In this document: positions 35,303 through 48,807 of the stretch, one piece after another
How positions within the stretch are numbered: position 1 is the stretch's first letter
How the letters are laid out: every line of letters begins with the position of its first letter
NCBI RefSeq assembly: GCF_002078875.1
Contig: NC_034438.1
Coordinates: 67,107,842-67,171,841 of the forward strand
Source of the DNA: Numida meleagris
Taxonomy: Eukaryota; Chordata; Aves; Galliformes; Numididae
Direction: 5' to 3'
Length of the DNA: 64,000 nt
The notes under the pieces: generated by a model
What the model was told of the DNA's origin: nothing
The model's input: the letters and a program-made list of their open reading frames with translations, nothing else
Database searches by the model: none
Position numbers and translations under genes: made by a program

Positions 35303-37611
35303 CAATTCCAAAAGATGGACATGAAAGGAGCACTGGAAATGGACTGATACATGCTTGTGATTGTACCAGAGGATAAGTGCAGCAATGACTTTTCTGTGTA
35401 ACACACAAAGAAGATGGTATCTCTTCCAGGTGAGTTGGGGTCTAGGAAAAAATGGAAAAAGATATAAGGACTGCTGCCACTGAACAGCAAATGAAAAGAA
35501 ATCGCAGTGAAGTCATATCCTTTCAACTAGTCCTGACCTTAAACCTCTCCTTCAAGGAATTAGATTTTATAGTAAGCTGGAAACAATCTGTGTGGAAGAT
35601 TGAGTTCATACATTGTATGCAAAATTACTCAGCTAAATATGTAAAAAAGATAAATAAATGTTCCTGTCTCAAAAGAGAAATAGAATTTATATTTATATAC
35701 TAGGCCATCAGCAGGCAAATATATTGCACAGTGAAAAAAACAATATTACATAGAAAAAAACATTTTTGTTTAATCTACCATGTTGTGTTTCCAACTGTAA
35801 GCTATAACACAGAGTACTTGTTGAAAATACTGAGATTACAGAAATTAAGACAGTGATTCAGGAAAGATTCTGCTAACTGAAAACACCCTTTAGCCTTTTC
35901 AGACTTGAACTTATTGAAAAAATGAAAAAAAAAAGGAACTCAAGATACCTCTAGGAAAAGACACAATGAGATTAGGAATACTCTTCAGTGGTAAGGTTAG
36001 TAAAGCACCAAAACACAGTGACATGTTTGTCTCTGCTATACACTTTTGTTTTCTGTAAGTAGTATTAACAGAGTTCTGTCCTAAAAGACTGATGTTTCAT
36101 ATGATAATATTCAATTTAGTGATAAAAATCTGCTTGTTCTAAATAAACAGTAAATAAATGCATACATACATACATAAAACCACTGAGAATAAAGAAATGC
36201 AAGTGTACACCGGAAAAATTGGCATTTTAAAAATAATCTAAAGGAATATTACAAAAATGGAGAGAAGGAAGGAGAAGAAAATATGTTTAATAAAGTTGAC
36301 AGTTTATAGTCAATCCCCACCTTTACTGTGCCTGAACAGAGAAGGTCTGAATGCACAGGACTGGATCTAGAGAACAGAGTCCTAGCTGTCCACAGCGCAG
36401 GTGTACTTCATTCATCATATTACAAACCTCCATTCTGGCATGCCAGTATGCTTCAGCTTTCACCACTTCAAAAGAAATGTCATTACTTATTTCCTACACT
36501 TGACAACAAGATCTGCAGGTATGATGTCTTCAGTTGCCCTTTTGGACCTGCTGCCAAGAACATCTGACAGCGTGTGCTCTTGCTTATCAGTAGCATCAAC
36601 AACATTTCCCCTTCTGTCAGGAAACATCCTTAGTGAGGTACCTAGCCAAAAAAAAAATTAAAAAAAATTACAGGACAGAACAGCGCTGTTCAATCTCATC
36701 TTCTCATTGAGTCAGTTCATGACTTCTGAATGTTTTGTGTGCACGGGAATCTCTCTGAAAAAGGTGCAAGACATAGAGATTAACACCCTATATATATTCC
36801 ATTAAACCTGATCAAGGTCTTCAATGCAAAGCAGAGCTGTGTGATTTTGTGAAAGAATACAAGCCTGACGGAGCATAAAAAACAAGTTCCTGCCAGAGTT
36901 AGTAGTCATCTGTTCTGTCAGTTCAATGTTCTTTGGATGGTGGCCAAGAAGGGTATTTAATTGCGATACAGACTCAAGAAAATATGTAAATACATGATTA
37001 AGATCATTGACCAGATGTTATGTAAGTAAGTGGTAAAGTGTTTTTACTGAGGAAGACTTTTCACTGGTGCTTTGAGAAGGTTTTACTGTGTTTATGCACT
37101 CAGATTCAACAAAAGATTAATTGCATCAAGTTAAACATGAGCTTTTTTTCTGTCAGGGAGCAATACTGCATTAAAACTAAAAACATGAAGGGACGTGAAT
37201 CACATGCAGTTAGCAAGAGGTCAGCACACCTAAATTTCACTGAATGATATTGTTACTTGAAAGAGAATCCAAACTTAAATCAATTCTGCAATTTCTCCTA
37301 TAGTAGAAAATTCTTTTTGCATGTAATAGTGGCTTAGTACTAAGATTTGCTTCCACTCAGTACCTTTCAAAATAGTCATCTGCATACCAACATCATGAAC
37401 ACTCACACTGAAGGATTTCCTATTCAAAAACGAGAGAGAAAGAAAGAGACCTGTTTTATCCTCACAAAGAGCTCTACATAAGATTTAATTTAGTTCATTG
37501 TTTAGCTTCAGCAGTTGTTATACTACAGAGATGAGTTGTTGGTAGACTAGAACCAGTCCTAAGGGATTTGAAAAACAGACAGGTACAGGCGGAAAGAAAA
37601 AGATATAAAAG

Positions 37612-37646
37612 TACATACACACACACAAACAAAACAAAACAAAAAC
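37612..37646. repeat. (CA)n/(AAAAC)n tract
   Basis: CA repeats followed by AAAAC pentamers. Confidence 0.8.
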
Positions 37647-37744
37647 CCTAGGAAAGATTGCTAAAATCAGCAAATATTTGGATAAGTTCAGTTTCTTGAA
37701 TGAGTCACATTTGCAAAAAAGCAATCATGGGGAAGGTCAGCAGT

Positions 37745-37788
37745 AAAGCAGGTAAGAGAATATAAGAGAATAGGAGAATGTGAGAGAA
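37745..37788. repeat. Short imperfect tandem repeat (about 10-11 bp unit)
   Basis: About four copies of a unit of the type AAGAGAATAT / GGAGAATGTG. Confidence 0.6.
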
Positions 37789-38396
37789 TTCACACAAGTT
37801 TTGTGCAGTGCAAGTGTAAGGAAGTCGTTTCTAGCTTCTAGAAGGTGCACCTCACTGACACAAGTGTAAGAATATGTAAGTGAACAACCACTGTAACTAC
37901 TGCATATAACTTTAACGAGCATGTCAGATCATAAAGGCAAATTCTCCTTTACGTGCATAAATCTATGTAAAAACAAGGAGTCACATGTAACTCAGCATCT
38001 TGTGACACAGACTTTTAAATAAAATGGGGATGCATTTCTTGCTGCAGTTCACAGCTCCTTCACAATTACCTGTGCATTCAGTTGTGATCTTACTACTTTT
38101 TTTTTAATTGGAAATTACTCCAGCCGTATAGTCAAACTTGAGAGTTTGTTCAGAAGCCGCTGTATAAACCAGCTATGTAACGCTTCGTATGATGTCGGCT
38201 CCACGCAAATTAAGCAGGGTGAAACCACACATAAATAATTCCTTCCTCAGACTTCTGTTTGCCAGATCTAAACTCACCGAGGCTAACAGATGGTTGCTGA
38301 AATCTACACAGCTCACGCAGCTTTTCTTCACAAGAGAGGGGTCACAGCCCTTGGCTCCCCCTGGGGAAACTCAGGAGAGCAGAGCGACCCGCCAGC

Positions 38397-38406
38397 TCTC
38401 GCGAGA
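38397..38406. promoter_or_regulatory. TCTCGCGAGA palindromic promoter element
   Basis: An exact match to the 10-bp palindrome found in many vertebrate CpG-island promoters. Its self-complementarity fits bidirectional activity. Function here is inferred from motif and context. Confidence 0.6.
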
Positions 38407-38579
38407 CCGGCTGACGTGGCGTGGGCATTGCCGGGGCAACGGAGAGGCTGAGGAGCATTAGGGAGTGTGAGAAGGAGGCTGATTGGTGGTGCCAGGCCTT
38501 ACCGGCCCTGTGGAGCTAGGCAGCCGGCTGTGGCCCTGCATGAAGCATGTCACCCCCTACCACACTGCAAACGTGTAAT

Positions 38580-38594
38580 GGGGGGGGGGCGGGC
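38580..38594. repeat. Poly-G run
   Basis: Ten G, a C, then three G, at the right part of the CpG-rich region. Confidence 0.85.
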
Positions 38595-38944
38595 AGCAGG
38601 CAGGCAGTGTTCCTGCTAGAGTGTCCGCTCCCTGCCCATTGACATCTCATTAAGTTGTATTAATGAGAAGTATGGTCACTAGACACGTGGTATATCATAG
38701 CTTGGAGTTGCAGCACTGTTACTGATTTGCTAGATGAACATTTCAAAAGGGAGAAGAGGGAGAAAACAAATGAATAAGTAGGAATAATTCTCAAGAAACC
38801 TATTATACACTGATTTTCAGCTCCAGTCCTAGTAGGCACTTTTTCAAGTCTGCCCCATGTATAGACTTGTACTCATTTGGTGTGATCAGTGTTAGATTTT
38901 GATGTATTGAAAATGTGTTAAAAATGAAACAGATTCACAGCCTT

Positions 38945-39740
38945 GTAGAATTGTAGAATCATAGAATCATAGTCTGATTTGAATTGGAAGGGATGATAAA
39001 AATCATTTAGTTCTAAGTCCCTTGCCATTGGCAGGGACGCTTCCCACCATGTCAGGCTAGTTAAGGTTCCGTCCAACCTGGTCTTAAATACTTCCTGGAA
39101 TGAGGCATCTACAACTTCTCTGCGCAGTGTGGTTTGGTGCCTCACCACCTTTACAGTAAAGAACCTTTTAAGATCTAATCTGCCCTCTTTTAGTTTAAAG
39201 CCATTCTCCTTGTCCTGTCTACATAACCTGATAAATAGTCCCTCTCTGTATTTCCTGTAGGTGCTCTTTAAATACTGGAAGGCCTCCCTGAAGCTTTTTG
39301 TTTTCTAGACTGAACAACCCCAACCCTCTTAGCCTGTGCACAACTCTTCTGACCATCTTCAGGGCTCTTCTCTGGACCGGGTCTGTCAGGTCAACTTTTT
39401 TTTATGCTGGTGCCTCAGAACAGAATACAGTACTCAAAGTGATGCCTCACAATAACTGAGTAGACAGGGCAGTCACCTCCCTCAGTCTCCTGGTCACATT
39501 TCTTTTGAAGCAGTCCAGGGTATGGTTGGCTTTCTGGGCTGCAAGTGCACATTGCTGGCTCTTGTTCTGTTTTTCATCAGTGCCCAAATCCTTTTCCTCC
39601 GTGCTGCTTTGAATCCATTCTCTGTCCTGTGTTTATACTTGGGATTGTTTCAACACAAGGTACTTGGCCTTGTTAAACTTCATGGAGTTTGCACAGACCC
39701 ACTTCTCAAGCCTGTCAAGGTCAAGACTGCACAATTGAAT
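38945..39740 (-). mobile_element. CR1 LINE 3' fragment, about 0.8 kb
   Basis: The left end shows the complement of the octamer tail ('TAGAATCATAGAATCATAG'), then the 3'UTR complement, ORF2 C-terminal domain complement ('CACCACCTTTACAGTAAAG') and part of the upstream region ('GTATGGTTGGCTTTCTGGGC', 'TTCATGGAGTTTGC'). Several frameshifts; 5'-truncated at about 39,740. It starts some 300 bp right of the CpG-rich region. Confidence 0.92.
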
Positions 39741-42700
39741 AAGTTTTCACAGTCTTTATAATCTTACTTGCAGTGCCTGGAAAGATGTTTGGACTACACA
39801 ACATGTTTATAAAAGGCTGAATTCAGAAAGCAGTGGTAGATTTTTTTGGATAACTATCCCTGTGCTGATCCTATAGCTATACAATTTTGTGTGTTCTTTT
39901 TATTACTGTCATTATTCTTCTCTGGTGTTTCTTGCAAGTGTCATCACACTTTGGTACAGATTCATGTTTGTGTTTTTAGCTATACTGTTCAGGAAGTATA
40001 ATTAAAAAATATGGGAAAAAGTCACTAGAATGATTTATGATAGAGAAATCTTGTACTGAAGGAGGAACTAAAAAATAGGTGTTTAACAGACAGATGCTCA
40101 TGTTTTGAAAGCTGGAGGTCAATGAATATGACAGAGATGGTGAAACATAATGAAGACAAATATCAAATTTTTCTTTCCTGTTTCTTACAACACTTGAAGT
40201 AAAGTATACAAAATGATGCTTTGAGTTATGATGTTTAAATTAAGCAGGAAGAAGAGTGAGTAAATTCATGATTAAATCGTGGAGTTTGCCTTCATGTTTT
40301 GGGTAGCAGAGGTACAAATTGGTTTAAAATTATGGGCTAGGCAAACAGATGAGTAGGCTATAGGAGCTTCAAAGACTTTTAAATGTAATGATACAAGTAC
40401 AGCTTCCACGATCTCTAAAGATTTGCTGAAATAGCATAATTTTCCATGCACTAAAATAATCCCTGCCTTGGTCTTTAATGTTCTACTTCAGATTTCACCC
40501 AAAAGAAGAGCACCTTCATTCTTATGCACTGCTGTAGTGTACAGTATCAAAGATTGAGAAAGCAGTACTTGGCTTATTTTGCTTTTAATTTTTGGACACC
40601 ATGCTATTGTCATTTGTCTTCTACATTTCCACTCTGCTACTTTCTAGTTTAAAGGATTTTAAGAGCAAGATGCTGTCCCACAATGGTCCAAAGCTGTCAG
40701 ACACAGTAAATGTAATCTAAATGATATTTTCTCTTTGTTCTTTTTTAGAAAGTAAAGAGATTTCACCTTCAAAGACAAGTTAATTTAAAGGTCTGAAGAA
40801 AGGTTCAGAATATTTGAAAAATAAGAGATGACAAGTCCTGTCTACTGATATAAATCAAGACTTCGATGGATATTTACCACAAGTACTGAGTACACTCGTG
40901 AAAGTAAAAGTTAAAAATTGAGACAACAGGGAAAGAGTGTCAAGCACTGCTGTGTTGATAATGAGTAATGACGTACGATAAACTTTTAGGAAGAAAAGAA
41001 GAGCATTGAATGTCTCTTGTAAACTTGTTTTCTTCTTGCTCTGTACCCAACTATAAGTCATGACAGTTGAGAAAATGAGAAGCCACCCTGAAAATTCTTA
41101 AATAAAATGACAGCTTTCCTCCATCATCATTTGAACATGTAATATTTATATTTCAGTCAGATCCACCCACTCGAACTACGCTCTTACCAAAGCAAAATGG
41201 TGTGACCTTTAAGGAAAGCACCTTATATTTTTAATTCAAGAGCGCAAGTCGAAAAAATAAAAGCATAAAGGACAAGAAATGACAGAATTGTCAAAGGTAA
41301 CGTCATATCTAAAGTGATACCAAAGTACAAGTTAACTGCTGTCTTTGATATATAAGAATACCTGCTTTAATATCTAAATATTGGTTTGATCACCTTTCCT
41401 TCATGACTGTATTTATACAACAATTCTTCACCTTCTCACACAGGTCAAACTGACTTTCAGCTGTAGAAGTAACATTTGATGAACAGATAGAGGTGGTCAT
41501 TTAGTGGCGACACTGAGTGTGTATTAAACTTAACTGAAACTTGACTGCATTCGATAAATAATGGAAATATAAACGTGGATGTCCAACAAACATATCACAC
41601 TCAATCAACATGTTAGCACATTACAATAATGCCTATTACTGAACCTACTGCTAGGGAGCTGCAATTATGTGCTCCCTCCTAACCCCCATCTTTGTTACTT
41701 TATTCTTTGTCTTTTTTTTTTCTCCATTCTTTTCTCAGATTGTTAAATTCATATTCCAAGAAAGTCCTAAAAATCCCTATTCAAAGTGATTTTATTTTCT
41801 GCAGGTTCAGCAATCAAACTGTTTGAAATCAGGGTCTAACATCTGCCACAGCCAGACTGAAGACATACGGGACTAGGGAGGCAGGACCTCTGTAATAGTT
41901 TAGCATGTGCTTCTCATTGCAGCAGTGGTGAGAAAACATACTTTATTCACACTGGTTTTCCTTCTGTTTTTTATCCATGCATTTATTTGCCTCCTTACCT
42001 ATTTATTTGAATTTGCAAACAATCTCTAAAATTAATGCATTCTAAAACTTTTTTTTAAAACTTTTTGTTAACCAGTGGGAATTTTATTACAGAGTTAGCT
42101 AGGTATAGAGTTGGGCTACAGTTACATCACAGACATATTTGAAAGAACTCAGTTAAACACTTCTAAGAGGATGTAAAAGGAGAGTCAGGTGAGTCAAAAA
42201 CTAAACTCATAGATATTTTAGGACACACTTTACGGTGTAGTACATAAACAATCAAAATCATAATAATTTTAGCACAGATTTCTGTAGTCTATCAGGAATA
42301 TCTTTTGCATTTCCATATTTTTCCTAAAGTGGTGTTGGAATTGACATATAAAACTTTTATAGTTAAATTTTGAATGGTACATGCAAAATTATTTGTTATG
42401 TTATTATTACTACTGTGTATTCCAGTAATACTCAGGAACCCTTAAGATAGGCAGTAATCAAGAGCTTGTGGTTTAAATGAGACATGAATAAGAAGCAGGA
42501 ACAAAACCATAGACAACTGAAGTAAATTGAAGTAAATTGAATTATTCAGAAACTCAGTACCAAGAAAGGGAAGTAGGTAGGTCTGGAAATCTTAGTTCCC
42601 AGTCCAATGCTCTCCTTCCTCTGGAGATTACAGTGATGTGCTATGCCCAGGAAAGACCTTCTTTGCCCAAAGAAAAAAAGCATTTAACATGGAACAGGAG

Positions 42701-43502
42701 GTACCTGAAGAGTGCTTTGGGGATGGATTACAATGAGTTGGCACATTTTCAGAAGCACTGCCCAAGTGTAGTTTGAATAATCCCTCCCAGTGTTCTTCTA
42801 GGGAGATGTCTTAGGCACAAAACATAAATACATGCTGACAGCACACTAGTAACTGTAGATACTGTTCACTGTGTGCAGCAGTAGCATCCTTCTGTTCCTA
42901 AAGCTGCATCTCCTTTAAGCAGTTGCTCTTATATGTACATGATACTGTTCACCTTTTCTGTTATTTCTCCCTGAACCAAAACTGTAATTGAAACTGATGT
43001 AAGTAGAAATAAAACAAGAAAATCCACCTGAACTTTCCTGAGAAAATACATTCAATCTCCCCTGCCACTACTGCCAACAGTGGCACATCCCCACGTGGTG
43101 ACAAGACACGAGACTGTTTGGCACTTTTTCTTACTTTTCCCACAAAACTTGTTTGTTACAAATTTATTACTATGGGAAAGGAAAATTCTTTGTATTTCAG
43201 CACTATTATTTTATTATGGCACTCATTAAAAAATAGAAAGGGGCATATCTGTTGATCAGCTCAGATTTAGCCATCTCACAGTTGATGAGTATATTCTTCT
43301 GTATTTCTATTAAGCTCTTGCAGCATTTAGTATTTCCCCCATGTTCTTATATCAAATACTTTAAGGCTCTTCATAAAGGGCAATTTACCAGTAAGTCTGC
43401 AAATCAGACCCAATAAAATGTTGACAGCAAATACTTTTCAAACTTCTAGTTCCTAAGCACTAAGGCAGGTAGACTAACAAAACTGAATTGCTGTTATAAA
43501 GC

Positions 43503-43558
43503 TAGGAAACAGAAAAAGAGAGAGACAGGAAGAGGAGGGAGAAAGAAAAGAAAAAAAG
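43503..43558. repeat. Purine-rich low-complexity tract
   Basis: A/G-rich run of about 55 bp with GA and GAAA units. Confidence 0.8.
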
Positions 43559-44186
43559 GCAATTAAGCTAATGCAAGTTGGGTGTCACAAGGTTATAGAT
43601 ATTTCAAGAGCTGAGCAATTTACCGTCTGGAAAGGGAGAAGAGCTCTTGCATAAAATGTCCCTCAGTTCAGATTTATTATGCTTTTACTTGTGTTATATG
43701 TGATACAATTAGCAGGAGGTGCCAATAAGGCATTCTCTCAAGGACGTGGTCATTCCGTACCATCTGTTATTAATTGCATTGTCCTTTCCACAGATAGCTA
43801 GAGGGGAAAAAGTTCTCTGAGAACCACCTGCAAATTCTAACCGTATGATGACCGGAATTTAAAAATACCTAACCACAGAAAGCAGATGGGGTCTATACCA
43901 GCACCAGAACAAAGCTGTTTCTCAGAAATCTAAGGAAAACATATATAAGAACCTGGTGTAATGCAGTTTCAAGTTGTATTGATTTTTTTTAATTTTCAAC
44001 CACCTTGATAGCTGCCCTGTAAAAAAATATATTGTAGCAATGAAACAGGAACAATTAAAGCTTGCCACTGGAAATATAGCTGTAGTGTATACGGTTTGTT
44101 GAAGATGTGGATGTTTTAATGGATTTTCATTTGCATTTCCCTGATGCCACTCATAAAATCAGGACCCAGAGATAATCAAGATTGAA

Positions 44187-44222
44187 TTTTTTTCTTTCTT
44201 CCTTTTTTTTTTTTTCTTTTTA
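44187..44222. repeat. T-rich pyrimidine tract
   Basis: An almost pure T/C run that switches abruptly to a purine run (AAGAGAGAGAAAGGGAGG) on its right. Confidence 0.8.
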
Positions 44223-47200
44223 AGAGAGAGAAAGGGAGGAAGTAAAGGACAAATGTGGATGCGACTCTGTCCCAACAACATTTCTATTCAGTTGGTGAAA
44301 ATACACTGTGGAATTCTGCCAAGAGTATGCATTTTGTGTCGTTTTGGATACTGTGATATAGATAGCGCAAAGTGATTAGGCAGCTTAAAAGGAAATGCAT
44401 ACTAAGCTCTCTTCTGGAAAAAAAATATGTATCCCATCACATATCACAGTAAAGATCTGTTAATTAAGAAGAATTCTGAATATCTGTTTATTTGCTCATC
44501 ATACCACTTAATTTTGACTATGAATTACCTTGGAAAGATTTAATTGCTTTTTCTTGCCTAGGTACACTGATAGACTAAGAGAAACAAAGCAATCTGCTAC
44601 TATTATTTCCTTAGATATTTCAGAGAGATAGAAGGAAACCTTACCGTACCATTCTGATATTCCCAAAACAGTCCACAAGAGCTTTGTCTGTACAGCACAG
44701 GTACATGATTGTGTCATGCAAAAGTATATTATAACAAACAGAGATGTCAAAAACTACTGAAGCTGAGAAAACAAGGGAAATCAGGATGATCATGATGGTA
44801 TCTTAGTTGCAGCAGGCTGCATGGCATATTCAACAGGAAATTAAAACAAAAGCTTGATACTGGGCCTTTTTAGTGAAAACATAGCTCACGTTCTTCAGAG
44901 CACCATTGCTGCATCTGTATTGTGGATATTAAAATACAATTGCAATAAAATTATTTCCTCAGATATGCTGTCATATAAATAGAATGTAAGATTTGGACCT
45001 CTCTGTTTCGATATACAATTTCATTGTGAAATGTATGACACTGAATATGAAAACATTGCAAAAGGAATCAGCAAGCTTTAAGTAAAGCAGCAAAAATTGT
45101 CATGATTTTGATTATTTTCTTAAAAGTGCAGAATCATTTTCAAAGTCAGTAGTCTCAATGGAAACAGAGGGGACTTAACCATAATTACGAGCACAGAACA
45201 GCTCATTGTAGTCAGGAATAAAGAAAGGAATAGAAACAGGAGAAGAGGAGAGAGCTGAGACCTATACTAATTGTAGGAGTCTGTATATTCTTACTTGTTT
45301 TTTTGGCATTAACAAACAAATAAGTATAATATAGAGATTTGAATTGAACTGCTGATCAAAAGTCATGTGATATGAATAGTAATTTGAGGGAGCAGGCTGA
45401 AGCTGATTTACCAACAAGAAAAGATACTATTTTTCGTGTGTGGAAGGCAGTATGAAAGAAGGCATGAATATTAAAGATGGTAGTCAAAGTTCTTAATTAT
45501 ATAGTCTCTATCTTATGAGCCTGAGGACAGAAAAATGAAAGAATGAGAAGCCAAGGAGTATGATACTGCCAGAATACAAAACAAATGTGAAACTGATCTG
45601 TCTTCTGACATTAAAGCATATTTCCTAACCATTATTAGGGTGTCCAGCTTCCTAAGGCTGTGGAAGAAAGTTTGCATTCTATACTCCAAATTTTCTCTCA
45701 ATACATGGTGCCTAGTCATTCATCCTCTCATTGGTTTTGAATCATTTTAATCCCTGAATTTAAATGTTAGCACAGTTAACCTTTTTCTTCTGTAAGTGTT
45801 TATATTCTATATTTTTCAAGTAATGTTTCAAAAGACTAATGGAGTAATTTTTATACTGAATTCAGTGGTGCTTTAATTATATCACACATCTTACATTTTA
45901 AAAAACTGTAATTGAGTTTGCATCTGCAATCAGACAAGTCTGTAAATGTCTGTCCTCTGCCTGCTTTCTGTGTGAACTGATTGCTGTTTCTAGTGAGGAC
46001 TCAAGGTGCCACAGAAAGATGTGAAATAAATTTCATGTCATTTTAGTATTTGCCTTTAAAGAAAGGAATGCTTCTATACTTTTGTTATACCTTTTTAAAA
46101 AGCAACAAAAAAAAACAATTTTACCCTCCTTCAAACCCAAGAGAAGTGGGTTTCAGTTCCTCTCAGGAGTGCAATCCCTTCCACTTTATAGCTGCTCCCA
46201 GACTGAGAGTATTTCTCCACATTCAGCAGGAAGCCTCTTGAATCTAAGTAGATTTCCATTTTCGTTACTTATTTATCCGGCCAGGCAGAGCCAGCTGCCC
46301 TTTGCATCCATATAAATGCCATTACATTCTAAATTAACCTTTCTGAAATTGTTAAAGGAAGCAAGTTCTGTACTAGAGGTGCACACCAGCTCCTGTGAAT
46401 GTTGATTCCTGCTAGGACTGATTTGTAAGCTTCTATCAATTGACTATAAACTCTGACACTAGAAAGATCATGGAATTCTGCATTTTTTTTTAATCAAAAA
46501 TGAGATGCACACTTGAAGAGTGCACAAATCTTGTGATTACAAAGATGGCTTGTTATCTCATGACCTTGGCACTGGCAGGAAAATGAAGCCATGATCTCAC
46601 CATCCCATGCAGAAACGAAAGGGATGACAGATCTTTTGCTCCAGCGATTGGTACAGATGGTTTTCTGATTTTCCAGTTTTATCAAAACCTACCTCTTTTC
46701 CCTTGCGTATGTTGACAAGTCAAAAAAACCTGTGGACTGGTAATGGCGAAAGGAAAAGAGCAAGCTATGCTGAACAGCTGTGGTGGGCAGCTGCAAATTG
46801 AACCATATTTTCTTATTTTCTTTCTTTTGGAAATCTAAATTTATACTTAGCCTTCCAAATGTTGCTGTTTTCTTCTTTCCTCACCTAAATAACCATATTT
46901 CTGTTGAGATTTTCCCTTAATTACATCTGTGAAGTGAATGAAATTGTAAGTGGTTGACAAGCTTTCTCAAATGGAAGGACCTTACAAACTTATGAGTGTT
47001 GTTTAAAACTGTGCTATTAAATTACACATTGTTACATCTCATCACATATTCTGATCTCCAATGATACTTAATAGATAGATATTTCTTTGACATTTTCCTA
47101 CATGTTGGATTTTAATGCAACAAAATGAAGTGGAAAATAAAACCAAATATCTCTAGATATTTGACTCCTCTGGAGTCAAGACATAACAAGGCCATTCTTC

Positions 47201-48235
47201 ATTCATTACTCTCCAGTGCAACTGCATGAGTTCTCCTGGAAAACCAGCATTTCTGGAGACAGAATTCTCTTCCACAAAAAACTGATTTTGAAAGCATATC
47301 TGGAGATGAATATCTGTCCATATCTAGTAGGTTATAACCAGTGAAACAACTCTAGTGTAGTTTTGTAACTCGTAGATGAAGTTCCAAATAAATAGATCTG
47401 TCCTTCTCTGGTATTTCCCCCAGATATATGCATCCATATTTTCAGTACTCACAAGTGAAGCATCCCCACTTGTGTCTGTATTGTTGAAATATACATGCTA
47501 CGACATGGAGAATTCCTTGAGGAGTGCTGTAATCTTTTCTGTATGCATCACACGTACTACTTCTGACATGGATAAACTACCAAAGAGAACAATAGGAAGA
47601 ATGTTTAATGTAAAATCTCCCCCAGTGTGATACAGAATCAGAAACACAGACAGCTGAGAAAGTTGTATTACAACATGTCTGTAGTTGAATTTAATGTTTA
47701 TCAAATGTACTGTAACAACAGCTCTAGAGAGTGATGTTTCATATTTAGCCACACCAGAGGAATAGCCCATATGCTTTTTTTTCCTGTTCCTTTGAACAGG
47801 CAGCAGCAGATGGGCATTTCTATTTGTTTAAGAAATAACAGGAAGATCATACATAAGAGAAATTCAGCTACAGGACTTGATAGCACACCAAATAAACATC
47901 AGCAGAAATAAAACATGCTATAAATCCTGTAGGTGTGATCAGAAAGAATGAGTCAACAAGTGACTACATATCTTATTTACTTAACTGTATGACCAGTCCT
48001 CATCCATATACACTCTGCAATGGAATGTTAGCTTCAGGTAGGCTGAAGTCTTCTACTCATAGTTGTTTTCATGATTACTGATGATTGCAGCTGGTGAGCC
48101 CAGTTTTTGTCTGTGTAGGTTGGTTGTGCAAGAGACCTCTGTATTTGCTTCTTGCTTGGTGTGTGAGATCTTAAATAACACAGAGTGCTTGCTCTCTGAG
48201 GCTTCGTTTTGCAAGTGATGTGATTCATAAGAAGC

Positions 48236-48807
48236 ATAACCAGCAGGTTGAGAGTTGAGATCTTTCCTCTCTATTCTGTTGTTATGAGGCCTCATTTGGA
48301 GTACCACATTCAGTTCCGGGGCCCTCAGCAGAAGAAAGACGTTGACCTGTCAGGGCTGGTCCAGAGGAAGGTCATGAAGATGATAAGAAGGTTGAAGTGT
48401 CTCTCCTATGAAAAAAAGGATGAGGGAGCTGGGCTAGTTAAGTCTAGAGAACAGAAGACTCCAGCAAGACCTCATCTAAGCCTTTCAGTACTTAAAGGGG
48501 CCTACAGGAAAGCTGGAGAGGGATAATTTTTATCAGGGATTGTAGTGACAAAATAATAGCTGAAAACTAAAAGAGAGTAGATTTAGATTAGATGTTAAGA
48601 AGAAATTCTTTACAATGTGAGTGATGAAGCACTGGAGTGGGTTGCCCAGAGAACTTGTGGATTCCCCATCCTGGAGATATTGAAGGCCAGGTTGGGTAGG
48701 GTTTTGAGCAACCGGGTGTACTGGAAGTGTCTCTGCTCATGGCAAGAGGATTGGACTAGATGACCAAGTCAAGCCATTCTGTAGTTCTATGATACTATGA
48801 TTCTATA
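48236..48807 (+). mobile_element. CR1 LINE 3' fragment
   Basis: ORF2 C-terminal region is recognisable ('ATGAGGCCTCATTTGGAGTAC' region, 'YEKKDEGAG', 'SVLKGAYRKAGEG'), followed by 'GATTGGACTAGATGACC' and the tail 'CTATGATACTATGATTCTAT'. Broken by stops and indels. About 570 bp, 5'-truncated. Confidence 0.92.

Larger units (their letters stand above)
35303..38149. other. Unique AT-rich DNA
   Basis: Contains a short CATA repeat (about 36161-36177), a CA/AAAC-rich tract (37612-37646) and an imperfect 11-bp tandem of AGAGAATA-like units (about 37745-37788). No gene was recognised; the ORFs near 36.4 kb have no identifiable domain. Confidence 0.5.
38150..38640. promoter_or_regulatory. CpG-island-like region, candidate promoter
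   Basis: GC- and CpG-rich DNA in an AT-rich setting. I count 14 CpG between 38,385 and 38,626, with more upstream to about 38,150. Promoter-type motifs cluster here: the palindrome TCTCGCGAGA at 38,397-38,406 (a known TATA-less housekeeping promoter element), TGACGT at 38,412-38,417 (CRE/ATF half site) and an inverted CCAAT box (ATTGG) at 38,482-38,486. No TATA box is obvious. A 90-codon plus-strand frame (38,189-38,461) crosses it but is not recognised and probably reflects reduced stops in GC-rich DNA. Transcription direction cannot be told; such elements are often bidirectional. It may start an unannotated gene or lncRNA. Confidence 0.5.
39741..48235. other. Long unique AT-rich non-coding stretch
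   Basis: About 8.5 kb without a recognised transposable element. It contains a purine-rich tract (43503-43558), a pyrimidine tract (44187-44222) and a TAAT-containing unique segment at about 43640-43830 that could be a conserved non-coding element. Short ORFs only. Confidence 0.5.

Noticed and set aside
36328..36661. Overlapping ORFs suggesting a small gene
   Set aside because: Several frames are open at once, no splice signals of quality, no recognisable domain.
38189..38461. 90-codon ORF across the CpG island, considered as a first coding exon
   Set aside because: GC-rich DNA has few stops, the peptide is not recognisable, and no clear donor site follows it. Kept only as part of the promoter candidate.
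40000..40160. Possible ancient L3/CR1-like remnant ('GGGAAAAAGTCACTAGAATG')
   Set aside because: Too short and diverged to distinguish from chance without alignment.
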